This document shows, in pieces, positions 45,667-56,345 of a DNA stretch of 64,000 nt; within the stretch, counting starts at the first letter, position 1; each line of letters opens with the position of its first letter. The translations under genes and the position numbers were made by a program. The stretch comes from Plasmodium malariae (taxonomy: Eukaryota > Apicomplexa > Aconoidasida > Haemosporida > Plasmodiidae). The notes below the pieces were generated by a model. That model saw only the letters and a list, made by a program, of their open reading frames with translations. It did no database searches and was not told the DNA's origin. The stretch spans positions 3,281,501-3,345,500 of the forward strand of contig NC_041788.1 in NCBI RefSeq assembly GCF_900090045.1, in the 5' to 3' direction.

Positions 45667-46650
45667 CTTGGTTTTTCACTGCCTTTATTTCTTCCTGTTT
45701 TCGTACATGTATTATTCTTGTAGTGTCGTTATGAGCAATATCCTCATGCGTACATGGTATGAATGTATTTTGTGAGCATGTTTTATGTATGCATTATATA
45801 TACATATAAGTATAAACATATATATTTATGTTGATATATGTTGATATATGTTGATATAAGTTGATATATGTTGATATATGTTGATATATGTTGATATATG
45901 TTGATATATGTTGATATATGTTGATATATGTTGATATATGTTGATATGTTGATATATGTTGATATATGTTGATATATGTTGATATATGTTGATATATGTT
46001 GATATATGTATATGTTGATATATGTTGTTGTTGATATATGTTGATATATGTTGATATATGTTGATATATGTTGATATATTGATATATGTTGATATAAGTT
46101 GATATATGTTGATATATGTTGATATATGTTGATATAAGTTGATATATGTTGATATATGTTGATATATGTTGATGTACGAATTAAAAAAATTAAAATTTTT
46201 TATTTTTTACAAACGGAGGGTATATAAGTAAAACTGTTTTAGTGTTAAGGTTTATGAAAAATAAAGCAATTTATGCGAAACTTTTTTTAATTTTTTAATT
46301 TTTTTTTTTTTTTTATTTTATTACAAGAGAAAGGCAACAATTAAGGGGGCATATATATACATATATATGTATATATAATAAGTATATCACACGGCTTTAA
46401 GCGGCTTGTGTAATCGGCAAGCGGGTTTGCTACAAGAACAGATTCTGTGAGGGAGAAGTAGTACATTCATACGTGCGTACACGTACCTAATTAACGACAT
46501 ATGCACATACGTACATACATCCATACATTCGCGTATGTATGTCTGTATTGATATATGTACGCACATACATATTTACATACAGCGGCCAGTCCCATTTGTG
46601 CGTGAGCTAGCAGTAGTGACCACTGTGGAGAAGGGGTTTTCCCTACGAAG
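44553..46650. other. Intergenic with large 10-base minisatellite
   Basis: Between DPAP2 and UTP11, both +. The first 450 bases are unusually mixed in base composition but not open. Next comes a TA-rich array of AAAAATAAATAAATATATATATAT units (45040-45205), then poly-T tracts (45532-45568, 45640-45663), and the GTTGATATAT array (45826-46173). No gene is recognised. Confidence 0.5.
45826..46173. repeat. 10-base GTTGATATAT minisatellite
   Basis: About 33 copies of TTGATATATG, the longest minisatellite here. Near 46000-46035 the pattern is broken by TATATG and GTTGTTG slips. Some copies read ATAAG instead of ATATG, at irregular spacing. Confidence 0.95.
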
Positions 46651-47295
46651 ATGTCGAGCTACAAAAATGTAATTCCGAGGAGGAGCTACCTGGAAAGGGG
46701 GCAATCAAAGAATAGACTACATTTGGGAGAAATTGAAAAAAAGGTTGACTATAAAAAAAGAAGAGAAATATACAAGAAAAAAAAAAAAATTGAAAATGTG
46801 TTGAGGGAAAAAATTATGAGGAAAAACCCTGATGAATTTCATACAGGTATGGTTCATTCACGAATAAAAGAAAATGATAATATATTAATAAAAGAAGAAA
46901 AAGTTTTAAAAGAGGAAATAAAATTAAAAAATAAAAGAGGTTTATTAAATCAAAAAGTAAATTATTGTTATAAGAAATTAAAAAAAATTAATAAAATTAT
47001 TAACAACTTTCGTATATGTGTACCGTTAAGATATGTTTTTAATAATTCCCATGAAATATTTAATGAAAATGAACAGAAACAAATATTATCAACAGACGAT
47101 AAAAAATTAAAAAAAGTAAGTGAACTTAATCAAAAACGATATAATACTTTAATTAATGCCAAAAAAAATATATTAAAGTGTATAAGAAATTTGGAAAATA
47201 AGTACGTATCAACATATAGAAATATTGATGGGTATACTGTAAAGAATTTAAAAGGAAACACGCCTTACCGCTTTTATGCCCCGCGCTTCCGATGA
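46651..47295 (+). CDS. UTP11: U3 snoRNA-associated protein 11 (UTP11)
   Basis: A single exon of 214 residues. It is a subunit of the small-subunit processome needed for 18S rRNA maturation in the nucleolus. The N-terminal signature is clear: IPRRSYLERGQSKNRLHLG, EKKVDYKKRREIYKKKKKIE, REKIMRKNPDEFHTGMVHSR; the human protein has HLGLLEKKKDYKLRADDYRKKQ and KNPDEFYYKM at the same places. The middle is Lys-rich helix. The C-terminus NQKRYNTLINAKKNILKCIR ... NTPYRFYAPRFR matches the family's end (AIYKFQSRRKR). It is shorter than human UTP11 (253). Start: ATG at 46651, preceded by GAAG. First of four + strand RNA-processing genes in a row. Confidence 0.9.
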   Translation: MSSYKNVIPRRSYLERGQSKNRLHLGEIEKKVDYKKRREIYKKKKKIENVLREKIMRKNPDEFHTGMVHSRIKENDNILIKEEKVLKEEIKLKNKRGLLNQKVNYCYKKLKKINKIINNFRICVPLRYVFNNSHEIFNENEQKQILSTDDKKLKKVSELNQKRYNTLINAKKNILKCIRNLENKYVSTYRNIDGYTVKNLKGNTPYRFYAPRFR

Positions 47296-48337
47296 GGGAA
47301 AAAAGAAAAGAAAAGTTGTTTGCTCAAACAAGCGCAACGGGGCGTACCTATGCCACTGGGGCACATAACTACAAGTGCACGTTTCGAGCTCCCCGCAGTC
47401 CGGTACACTGCTACTACCTAACCGAGCATTTGGTTGAATGTTTATATGGTTGTATGATAATATGGTAATATGGTAAAATGTTTGTATGGTAATATGGTAA
47501 AATGTTTATATGGTAATATGGTAAAATGTTTGTATGGTAATATGGTAAAATGTTTATATGGTAATATGGTAATATGGTAAAATGTTTGTATGGTAATATG
47601 GTAAAATGTTTATATGGTAATATGGTAATATGGTAAAATGTTTGTATGGTAATATGGTAAAATGTTTGTATGGTAATATGGTAAAATGTTTGTATGGTCA
47701 TGTTTTTATATTATCGTATTTTATTATTTTATTTTTTTTTTTTTGTTCCCCTTTTTTCCCACGCCCCAAAATATCTGTTTGGGCATTTACTTACAAAAAC
47801 ATACGTATATATATGTACATTATACAATGTATTCATGAATGCATGAACTGAACCCCAACGCGTATGAACATATCTCCCCGCTTTACAATATTTTAAATAA
47901 ACTGATTAAATGAAAAAGGAAAAGGAGTACACTATGTACTTATTAAATCATATGCAATGTGTGAAAAAAAAAAAAAAAAAAAAAAAAAAGAAAAAAAGAA
48001 ACGAATAAAGTAATTAAGCCATAAGGCAATAAAGCAATGAATTAATATAAATATTTCTCGCCCCTTATATGCTATAAAAATAATGCTTTTCTTGATTTAA
48101 TTAAATAGTAATGTGCATAAGTTTTGTGAAAATGTGAAGAGAGTTAAATGGAGTTTCTTCTGCGATATGTTAAAAAACTAATGGGATAACACAGAACGGT
48201 CGCATAAGTACTCGGATATATATATATGTACGAACTTACACATGTATGTATGAATATAAGTCCATTAGAAAGATGGGCGAGTTTTGTACCTACCCCTCTT
48301 CATTCGCTAATGGAAAAATTCCAACGTTAGAGTAAAA
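47296..48337. other. Intergenic, 24-base array
   Basis: Contains the ATGGTAATATGGTAAAATG array (47436-47700), a T run (47726-47744) and a 27-base A-rich run (47965-47990). No gene is seen. Confidence 0.5.
47436..47700. repeat. 24-base GTAATATGGTAAAATGTTTATATG array
   Basis: About 11 copies, some with an extra GTAATATG. Copies alternate TTTGTATG and TTTATATG, giving a higher-order pattern. Confidence 0.9.
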
Positions 48338-48979
48338 ATGAAAATTATATATGAATATAAAAAAGAGTATTATGAGTTGTTGCTTAACGAAGAAAATGTT
48401 GATGATAATGTTATAGAGTGTATTGAAAAAAACTCAAATAAATGTGATTATGATATATCACCATATGTTGAAGAAATGAATACAGATTTACTAAATTTTG
48501 AGCAATTTATCTGTTGCAAAAAAAAGAGAAAAGGACGAAATGGCAAAAGGGATGGCACTATTAAACTTAATGATAAATATGACGAAAATGAAGAATATGA
48601 TGAAGAGGGGGGCATACGCTCGTGTGATATTACCAATAGAAAGATATACTTGAAATATAAAATATATTTCGAAAGGAAGAATTATCTTGTTAAGCAAGGT
48701 GATATATATGGAGCTGATTATTTATTATACGTAACAAAGGAAAAATACACACATTCCCTTTATGCCGTTTATTTTATAAAAAAGCATAATGTATTTAGGG
48801 ATTTAATAAGAATATTAAGATTAGTATGCACAATTAAAAAGAAGGCTGTTTTAATTTTACAGCGGGATACTGACTCTTCCGATATTTCCAATAACGTAGT
48901 TTTTGTGAAAGGGTATATATATAAAGAACTGGGGGAAAAAACTAAACAGAAAAAAGCGAAACAAACTGGAGCAAAATGA
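48338..48979 (+). CDS. tRNA-splicing endonuclease catalytic subunit (SEN2/SEN34-like)
   Basis: A single exon of 213 residues. The C-terminal half matches the tRNA-intron endonuclease catalytic domain: YLVKQGDIYGADYLLYVTKE compares with YxxxGxxFGxDYLLY in Sen2. The likely catalytic triad is Tyr131 (DYLLY), His139 (YTHSLYAVYF) and a Lys in TIKKKAVLIL (about 167-169). DLIRILRLVCTIKKK is the usual helix before the last strand. The N-terminal part is acidic with a KKKRKGRNGKR patch and no recognisable motif. The GADYLLY segment favours Sen2 over Sen34, but the protein is as short as archaeal enzymes. It would cut pre-tRNA at intron borders. Start: ATG at 48338. Confidence 0.8.
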   Translation: MKIIYEYKKEYYELLLNEENVDDNVIECIEKNSNKCDYDISPYVEEMNTDLLNFEQFICCKKKRKGRNGKRDGTIKLNDKYDENEEYDEEGGIRSCDITNRKIYLKYKIYFERKNYLVKQGDIYGADYLLYVTKEKYTHSLYAVYFIKKHNVFRDLIRILRLVCTIKKKAVLILQRDTDSSDISNNVVFVKGYIYKELGEKTKQKKAKQTGAK

Positions 48980-49909
48980 AAAGAAACAAAACATATTGGA
49001 ACAAAACAATATGATACATAAGTGCATGTTCTATGATATTTTTGCAAAACCTGTTTTATAGCTGCATTTTTTTTTTTTTTTTTATTATTATTGCTATGTG
49101 TTAATGCTGTATCTTTTTTTTCTTTTTTTCGTTCTGTTATACTTAAAATATTCCTCCTTTGCTTTACAATATCAGCCTTAAAATGAATACGTAGATACGT
49201 GTTTGAATACATATGGTTATATAATACTGTAAAATTTACATGTTTGCGTATTTTGTAGCTAGAATAAAAAAGACTAACTATTGTCAATCCAATTTACCCA
49301 CGTTTTTACAATTTTGCAGAAAAAAAAGTGGACTGAAAAATAGATAAAAAATTGTATGCATTGTTGCATAAGCGCATCATACAACTATTTTGATACGTAT
49401 TCCAAGGAATACATGAAAATATTTAAAAAAAAGTATTCGAGTTTGCTACTCGTTCTTATCGTATGTATGTAACTTTCATTTCAGCAACGTACCGATGTGT
49501 AATTATTTTAATTTTGTTCTATTCCTATTCCTATTCCTGTTTCCATTTACATTTCCTCTTTCTCTTTCTCTCTCTCTTTCTCTCTCTGTTTTTCTTTCTC
49601 TTTTTCTTTCTCTTCGTTATTCATTTTAACCTTTCGTGCAACAATATATATCTTCTGTGGCCATCAAAATTTTTTGTAACAATTAGCTAAATTGGGAAAA
49701 AAAAAAAAAAAGAAATTTCATACATATATATATATACGTACAATGGGTTAACAGGTGGAATTGTCGAAAAATTATGAAAAGTTCGCATGAACAGGTCAGA
49801 TTTTTTTTTTTTTTTTTTTGCTTCATTCTTTTGTTTCATTTTTTTGTTTCATTTTTTTGTTTAATTTCTTTTTTTTTCTTTTTTTTCTGTAAAAACTTAC
49901 CGCAGCACG
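48980..49909. other. Intergenic, nothing recognised
   Basis: AT-rich spacer with poly-T (49069-49084), a CTTTCTCTCT-type pyrimidine tract (49550-49615), and TTTCATTTTTTTGT repeats (49830-49865) just before the next start. No gene is seen. Confidence 0.5.
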
Positions 49910-51241
49910 ATGAGGCCTTTCTTCGATTCTGACATTGTAGTAAATTTTAATCTTTCAGAAGAGGCAGTTCAAAATGAGAAGAGAATTATTGAAAATAATA
50001 GGAGAGTTTTACGAGACTATCAAAAGGAAAAACTGATACTTGAAGGGAAAAAGAATTGGGATAAATTTTATAATCATTATAAAAGCAATTTTTTTAAAGA
50101 TAGGAAATGGATAAAAGTAGAATTTGATAACATTTTTAAGGAAAATAATACTTTCGTTGAAAGTAAAAGCAATACATCAGTTGAAAGTAAAAGCAATACG
50201 TCAGTTGAAAGTAAAAGCAATACATCAGTTGAAAGTAAAAGCAATACATCAGTTGAAAGTAAAAGTAATACATCAGTTGAAAGTAAAAGTAATGACAAAT
50301 TAAAAGAGACAGAAACAAAGAGTGAAGGTAAACTTATTTTAGAAATTGGATGTGGTGTGGGAAATTCGTTAATCCCACTGTTATTAGAATATGAAGATTT
50401 TAATTTCATAGGTATAGATTTTTCAAAAAATGCAATAAATATTTTGAATGATAAATGGAAAAGTATTGTAAACAGGAACAATAAATTAAAAGAAGTTCAA
50501 GTAGTTGGGGAGACAGCCGATGTATTAATGAATAGCCATAAAGCACTTGTAGGAGATAATAAGAAGTATGGAAAGAAGTATGAAAAGAAGATTGAAAAGA
50601 AGAATGAAAAGAATACTGAAAAGACGCATCAAAATGTTGAATGGACGGATAAGCATATATTGAATGGTAAGATTATAGAAGATCATTTCTCAAACGGTAG
50701 TAGCTATGACGTTTATTTGATCGATGATCACAGTACATCAGAACAGAGTGAAAATTGCAGTCATATGTACGAAATGAAGAGTTATAAAAAATTGGGAAAT
50801 TTGCTTAAGGCATGTGTAGTAGATATAACAGTTGATGAAGAATCTTCAACAAATGTGTGCACCTTTGGAACAGTAGATGTTATTTTGCTTATTTATGTCT
50901 TATCATCTGTGCAGCCAGATAAAATGATTAAAGTAATTAATAATTGTTATAAGTATTTAAAAAAAGGAGGGTATGTTTTATTAAGAGATTACGGTTTATA
51001 TGATTTAACGCAAGTGCGATTTGCTAATAAAAGAGAAAAAAAAATATCAGAAAATTTTTACGTGCGAGGGGATAAAACTTTTGTTTACTTTTTTACAACT
51101 GAATATTTGCATGATTTGTTCTGTCAGAATGATTTGTTTGAAGAAGTTCAGAATAAATATATAACCAGGATTGTTAAAAATAGGAAAAGACATTTAGAAA
51201 TGAAGAGAATTTGGGTCCAGTCCATCTTTAGGAAGAAGTAG
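49910..51241 (+). CDS. tRNA N3-methylcytidine methyltransferase (METTL2/6/8, TRM140 family)
   Basis: A single exon of 443 residues. The family's N-terminal helix region reads NWDKFYNHYKSNFFKDRKWI. SAM-binding motif I is LEIGCGVGNSLIPLL (from residue 152), followed by FIGIDFSKNAINIL. Motif IV and beyond read VDVILLIYVLSSVQPDKMIK, GGYVLLRDYGLYDLTQVRF, ENFYVRGDKTFVYFFTTEYL, all closely matching human METTL6/METTL2. The family makes m3C32 in tRNA-Ser/Thr/Arg. Two insertions are unusual. SVESKSNT is repeated about six times (residues 82-136) just before motif I, and a Lys/Glu-rich block (KKYGKKYEKKIEKKNEKNTE) separates motif II from the VDVILL strand. Start: the MRPFFDSDIV ATG at 49910. Confidence 0.9.
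   Translation: MRPFFDSDIVVNFNLSEEAVQNEKRIIENNRRVLRDYQKEKLILEGKKNWDKFYNHYKSNFFKDRKWIKVEFDNIFKENNTFVESKSNTSVESKSNTSVESKSNTSVESKSNTSVESKSNTSVESKSNDKLKETETKSEGKLILEIGCGVGNSLIPLLLEYEDFNFIGIDFSKNAINILNDKWKSIVNRNNKLKEVQVVGETADVLMNSHKALVGDNKKYGKKYEKKIEKKNEKNTEKTHQNVEWTDKHILNGKIIEDHFSNGSSYDVYLIDDHSTSEQSENCSHMYEMKSYKKLGNLLKACVVDITVDEESSTNVCTFGTVDVILLIYVLSSVQPDKMIKVINNCYKYLKKGGYVLLRDYGLYDLTQVRFANKREKKISENFYVRGDKTFVYFFTTEYLHDLFCQNDLFEEVQNKYITRIVKNRKRHLEMKRIWVQSIFRKK
50152..50295 (+). repeat. 24-base SVESKSNT-coding repeat
   Basis: Six copies of a 24-base unit (GTTGAAAGTAAAAGCAATACATCA), nearly identical at the DNA level, which implies recent expansion. In frame in the methyltransferase. Confidence 0.95.
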
Positions 51242-51429
51242 TATCAATCTGGGCGCTTACGTGGAATAGCAGCTATTTTGCCGCCATACATAAACGGAAG
51301 TAAATGCGCATACACATTCATATCGGTATATGTATATGGCCTAGAAAAGGCAGATGCTTTAATGCTTTACTTTTTCCATTTACCCTTTTATATTTACAAC
51401 ATATGAAACCTCCGCGCGCTTAACACAGT

Positions 51430-51625
51430 ATGTATATATATATGTATGTGTACTAATATGTATATATATATGTATATGTACTAATATGTATATATATATG
51501 TATGTGTACTAATATGTATATATATGTATATGTATATATATATGTATGTACTAATATGTATATATATATGTATGTGTACTAATATGTATATATATATGTA
51601 TGTGTACTAATATGTATATATATTT
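51430..51625. repeat. 28-base TATA/GTGTACTAA array
   Basis: About seven copies of TATGTATATATATATGTATGTGTACTAA with length variants. It begins about 190 bases after the methyltransferase stop. Confidence 0.85.
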
Positions 51626-52552
51626 ATATGTTTAACACTTTATTGTAAAAAATAGAATTGCATCACTGTAAAACGTTTCTTTTCTTTTCTTTTTTTGAAA
51701 AAAGTTTTTAAATACATTTCATATGTAACAGTTAAACATAAATGTGAGGTATACTTCTAGTAAATGTACTTTCTTTCATGCACAACTCTTTTCTTTGTAA
51801 ATGGTCTAAAAATGGTCAATATAATATGAAATGAGAAAAAATAGGGCGATACACCGCTGTGAATGCACAAAAAAGCCACCGATACGGAGCATAAGTTGAC
51901 ATGTATATTGGTATATATTCATGTATGTATGGGTGAAGGTTGTACATATATATATATATATATATATATGCGTGTGTTTGTGTGTGTACTTATTGTGATG
52001 TTTGAGTTACTAACAAAGCGCAGCAAACAAAACAATTGTAATAATCCAACATTTACAACTTGTAAGTGCAAGTGTATGATCCTTTTTAAAATAGGCATAT
52101 GCCTATTGAGGAAACGAAAAAGCAGCTTTTAAAACTGGGGCAAATTACTTCCTCATATGTACATAATTTTGAATAATTTGATTTGGCGTTATTGAGCGCT
52201 ATTCAGCTATATTTAGTATTATTTTGTTATATTATATCTTGTTGAGTTTTGCATAGCATTAACTGGTTTCGCATTTATTTATTTTACTTTATTTTATTTT
52301 GTTTCGTTTTTTTTTGTTTAACTATCTTTTCCAAAATCTGATTTTTCTCCCCCATTGACCATTTACATTTTACATACTTGAAAAAACTTTTTTTTTGGCC
52401 TATTTATATATTTAAAAAATAATAGCATAAAATATTGTATTTTTAAATTTAAAAAAATTAAATTTCGTGGGCGCACGTTTGACCCCTTTTGATGTACAAG
52501 ATGATGAAATGACAATTCGAGCATTTAAAGGGAAGTAAAACAAAATGAATTG

Positions 52553-52728
52553 GATGTATTTGATGAAAGTTAATGAATTGGATGTATTGGATGAAAGTTG
52601 ATGAACTGGATGTATTGGATGAAAGTTGATGAACTGGATGTATTGGATGAAAGTTAATGAACTGGATGTATTGGATGAAAGTTAATGAATTGGATGTATT
52701 GGATGAAAGTTAATGAATTGGATGTATT
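52553..52728. repeat. 28-base GAATTGGATGTATTGGATGAAAGTTAAT array
   Basis: About six copies, differing at two positions (GAATTGG/GAACTGG and GTTAAT/GTTGAT). The variants segregate into a central block, suggesting unequal exchange. Confidence 0.9.
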
Positions 52729-53309
52729 GCAGCGGATAAAACGAATATAAGGAATGAAGTAGCAAATTTACGTTTTAAAAAAAAAAAAAAAAATCAAAGT
52801 TCTGCCTACTTCCCATATATTTATTTCGTCGAAAAAATAAGGGATAAAAATAGGGTATAAAATTATTTGTAAAAAAAAAAAAAAATGTACATATATATAA
52901 ATATATATATATATAGATTTTTTTTTTTTTTTTTTTTTTTTAAATATAGTTCGTTAATATTATGTACATATGTACACTTTTTACGTAAAAATAATCGCTT
53001 ATTTTTATTTTAATTTTTTATGCAAGTTTAATGTTCCATTTCGACTTTTAATTTGTTTTTACGCGGAATTCATTTCTCAGCTTACATTAAGTACATATAA
53101 CAGCTGAAACAAAGGAGAAGTCAGAGTGATAATGATTTTAAATTAGCAAAATATGGTGGGAAAACAAAAATAAAGATAGGGGTAACCATACATCGAAAAG
53201 ATTGCTCCATAGGTATATAAGCGATATAGGCAATATATGCAGTACATGTAGTGTATGCACAATATATATGTATGTTATATGTATATATTTCTTTATGTAA
53301 GTGTACGCT

Positions 53310-53500
53310 TATATAATCATATGCTTATATGCGCATACGTTTATATGATCATGCGCTTATGTGTTCATGCGTTTATGTGTTCATGCGCATATATGATCAT
53401 GCGCTTATATGATCATACGCATATATGATCATACGCATATATGATCATACGCATATATGATCATGCGCATATATGATCATGCGCATATATGGTTATACAT
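53310..53500. repeat. 16-base palindromic TATATGATCATGCGCA array before RBM22
   Basis: About 11 copies of TATATGATCATGCGCA/TATATGATCATACGCA. Each unit contains the self-complementary TGATCA and TGCGCA. The array ends about 70 bases before the RBM22 ATG, so it lies in the promoter or 5' UTR. Confidence 0.9.
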
Positions 53501-53568
53501 TTATATGCATATATTTATGTACATGTAAATGACCTCGTAATCGCATTCGACTGAAAGTGGCAGAGAAG

Positions 53569-54792
53569 ATGGATAGGTTTGGGCATAATATTCGGGCGGA
53601 TGTTAAAAAGCAGGGTTATGAGAACTGCGATTTGCCAATTTTATGTGAAACATGCTTAGGAGAAAATCCATATGTTCGATTAATAAGAGAAGAGAATGGA
53701 AAAGAATGTAAAATATGTAAAAACGTGTTTACTCATTTTAGATGGAAACCAGGTGAGAAGGCTCGATATAAACAAACAGTTATTTGTAATATGTGTGCAA
53801 AAGTAAAAAATGTATGCCAAACATGTTTATTTGATTTAGAATATAATTTACCTGTACAAGTTCGGGACAAATTTCTTGAAACGAGTATTACGTTACCAGA
53901 AAATGAAACAAATAAAAATTTTTTCCTAGAACAAATGGAAAAAAATTTATCATCAAATACATATAATAAAATGAATCATATAAATATGGATTTGTCAAAA
54001 TTGAAAAGATATGATCCATATTTTAAAAGAAATATGGCACGTGTATGTAGTTTTTGGAGGAAAAATGCATGTAATCGTGGTGATGAATGTCCATATCTTC
54101 ATAAAGAAATACATTTTGATAAATCCTTATTTAATCAAAATATAAAAAGTAGATATACAGGAGAGAACGATGTGTTAGCAGAAAAAATATTAAAAAAATA
54201 TAATAACAAATATACAGATGATAATTTTACAAAAAATAAAATTTGTATTCATGGAATTAACGAATCAGTTAGTCAAATAAATATCAGGGAATGTTTTAAA
54301 AAATTTGGAGAAATAAAATCATTTAAAATGATACCCAAGGATTCTAAGTTGTTTATTTCATATGCGGATCCTTTATCTGCAAAAAATGCTGCAGAGAAGT
54401 ATAAGGACGGGTTGGAATTAAATGGGAGCAATTTGATGATCACGTTGCAGGACCAAACGCACAATAACACCCTCGCTGTTGCAGCGTGTGGAAGTACTAA
54501 TATCACTGCGAGTTATAATCATAGTGAAGGCTATAATACTCGAGACTATAAGAATCAAAGGCACAATAATCATAGGAACAACTGCCAAAGGAACAACTGC
54601 CAAAGGAACAATAATCAGGATAACAAGACTATTCATCAAAACCAAGGTAATTTTGTACCCCCTCCTCAGGGCATGATGATGGGTATGTCACACATGCACT
54701 TCCCGAACTATGGAAATAACATCAATCCAATTTCTTCAAATACCGTTCCTTATTCGTCTATGGTTCCTTCGGTAGCAGAACAGAGGAAGTAG
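53569..54792 (+). CDS. RBM22: Pre-mRNA-splicing factor RBM22/SLT11 (ECM2)
   Basis: A single exon of 407 residues. RBM22 contacts U6 snRNA in the activated spliceosome. The N-terminal zinc region is highly conserved: LPILCETCLGENPYVRL, GKECKICKNVFTHFRWKPG, KNVCQTCLFDLEYNLPVQVR. A CCCH finger follows (about 158-178): CSFWRKNACNRGDECPYLH. An RRM follows (about 222-297): NKICIHGINESVSQ, SKLFISYADPLSAKNAAEKY, LMITLQ. The C-terminus is Asn/His/Arg-rich with three QRNN units and a Met/Pro segment (PPPQGMMMGMSHMHFP), as in the human protein. Length is close to human (420). The start is the ATG at 53569 (MDRFGHNI). Last of four + strand RNA-processing genes in a row. Confidence 0.93.
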   Translation: MDRFGHNIRADVKKQGYENCDLPILCETCLGENPYVRLIREENGKECKICKNVFTHFRWKPGEKARYKQTVICNMCAKVKNVCQTCLFDLEYNLPVQVRDKFLETSITLPENETNKNFFLEQMEKNLSSNTYNKMNHINMDLSKLKRYDPYFKRNMARVCSFWRKNACNRGDECPYLHKEIHFDKSLFNQNIKSRYTGENDVLAEKILKKYNNKYTDDNFTKNKICIHGINESVSQINIRECFKKFGEIKSFKMIPKDSKLFISYADPLSAKNAAEKYKDGLELNGSNLMITLQDQTHNNTLAVAACGSTNITASYNHSEGYNTRDYKNQRHNNHRNNCQRNNCQRNNNQDNKTIHQNQGNFVPPPQGMMMGMSHMHFPNYGNNINPISSNTVPYSSMVPSVAEQRK

Positions 54793-54884
54793 TTTACCCG
54801 ATCGCACATAGCATGTGTGCATACACACGTTTGTGCGTATACCGTGAATCGTCTCGCTCCTGTTGCGATCATCATTTGTTTCAT

Positions 54885-55125
54885 TTTACCTTATTATGTT
54901 TTACCTTACTTCGTTTTACTTTTCTTCATTTTACCTTATTATGTTTTACCTTACTTCGTTTTACTTTTCTTCATTTTACCTTATTATGTTTTACCTTACT
55001 TCGTTTTACTTTTCTTCATTTTACTTTATTAACTTTTACCTTACTTCGTTTTACTTTATTAACTTTTACCTTACTTCGTTTTACTTTTCTTCATTTTACT
55101 TTATTAAGTTTTACCTTCGTTTTAC
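54885..55125. repeat. 45-base TTTTACCTTATTATG composite array
   Basis: About five copies of a roughly 45-base unit made of TTTTACCTTATTATG, TTTTACCTTACTTCG and TTTTACTTTTCTTCA sub-units of 15 bases. The 15-base sub-unit keeps all frames in step, producing long but meaningless open frames. Confidence 0.85.
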
Positions 55126-56039
55126 TTCATTTTATTTTATTTTTTTGTGCTAATTTAGTTGCCTTGCTTTTCCCCTAAATAACTACCCATGTTTTGCGTA
55201 TTTTTAAGTAGGCCATATTTATGGGATGGAATTAAGTGTACATGCATTTGTCTATCTTTTTCCTGCCAACCTTTTTTTCATCTTTTGCGCGCGTTTGGGC
55301 TTTTATATCAATTTGGTATTTTTGTTTGGCCATTTCTCTGAGACATTGTTGTACATATGCTGTTCTATGCTATGCCATGCTATGTTTTGTTTTAATTTTT
55401 GTTTTTACTTATGTTTTTACATTTGCCCTTTTTTTTTTTTTTTTTTTTTGTTTAAATTTCAGTTAAGCAATTTTGTGTATAGATAAAATGAACAATCATA
55501 ACGAATTACCATAGGTACATTTTTTTTTTCTTCATATCTATATGCGTATGATAATACATGATTAGCCATATGTGAGATGGTCTACATTGAGCAAACGATG
55601 AATAACTTATCAGTCTTGTAGCATAGGTGATATAACAAGAGTGGGAATTCAAAAATGAAATAAAAATGTTAATAGCAGTTATTATTAAACTACATTTCGA
55701 CGTTATGGAAATATGGCATATGATAAGATATACATGTATGCACATATACATATGGGAAGTTTACTAAATAAGGGAATTTTTTTTTTTTTTTTTTTTAATC
55801 TGTAAAGTTGTTGTAAGTTTATGGCTAGTAATATGTTTGAACATTAGTATACGCATAAAGGTAAACAAATATATACAAATATAGACAGAACTGTTAACGA
55901 AAAAAAAAAAAAAAAAATAGTATATATACATACAATATATGAAGTAAAAAAAAAAAAAAAAAAAAAATTTATATGAAAATACAAAAAAATGATATATTAT
56001 AATGGTGTAAAATTTTTTATGAAATTAGATACACATCTT

Positions 56040-56345
56040 GCATGTTTTATGTTGCATGTTTTATGTTGCATGTTTTATGTTGCATGTTTTATGTTGCATG
56101 TTTTATGTTGTATGTTTTATGTTGTATGTTGTATGTATTATGTTGTATGTTGTATGTTCCAACGAGTTGGGAAGTAGCCTATGTGACTTAGTATGACTCA
56201 TGTGCAATTTGTTAGCACTTGGGCATTTAAATAAAAAAGGAGTAAAATAAATTGAGGGTAAATAAATTGAGGGTAAATAAATTGAGGGTAAATAAATTGA
56301 GGGTAAATAAATTGAGGGTGAATAAATTGAGGGTGAATAAATTAA
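56040..56345. repeat. Two adjacent arrays: 14-base and 15-base
   Basis: At 56040-56150 about eight copies of GCATGTTTTATGTT, ending in a GTATGTTGTATG variant block. At 56250-56345 seven copies of GAGGGTAAATAAATT. They are separated by about 100 bases of unique sequence. Confidence 0.85.

Larger units (their letters stand above)
51242..53568. other. Intergenic, three separate minisatellites
   Basis: Between two + strand genes. Holds arrays at 51430-51625, 52553-52728 and 53310-53500 (listed separately) and poly-T/A runs (52766-52793, 52870-52887, 52918-52940). An open stretch near 51863-52132 is not convincing. No gene is established. Confidence 0.5.

Noticed and set aside
45826..46173. CRISPR-like regular array
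   Set aside because: Direct tandem repeats without spacers in eukaryotic nuclear DNA; a minisatellite.
54813..55178. FTLLCFTLLRF open frame after RBM22
   Set aside because: Product of the 15-base sub-unit repeat.
55226..55486. Hydrophobic open frame (FVYLFPANLFF...)
   Set aside because: Pyrimidine-rich DNA gives such frames by chance; no motif, no good start context, poly-T at its end.
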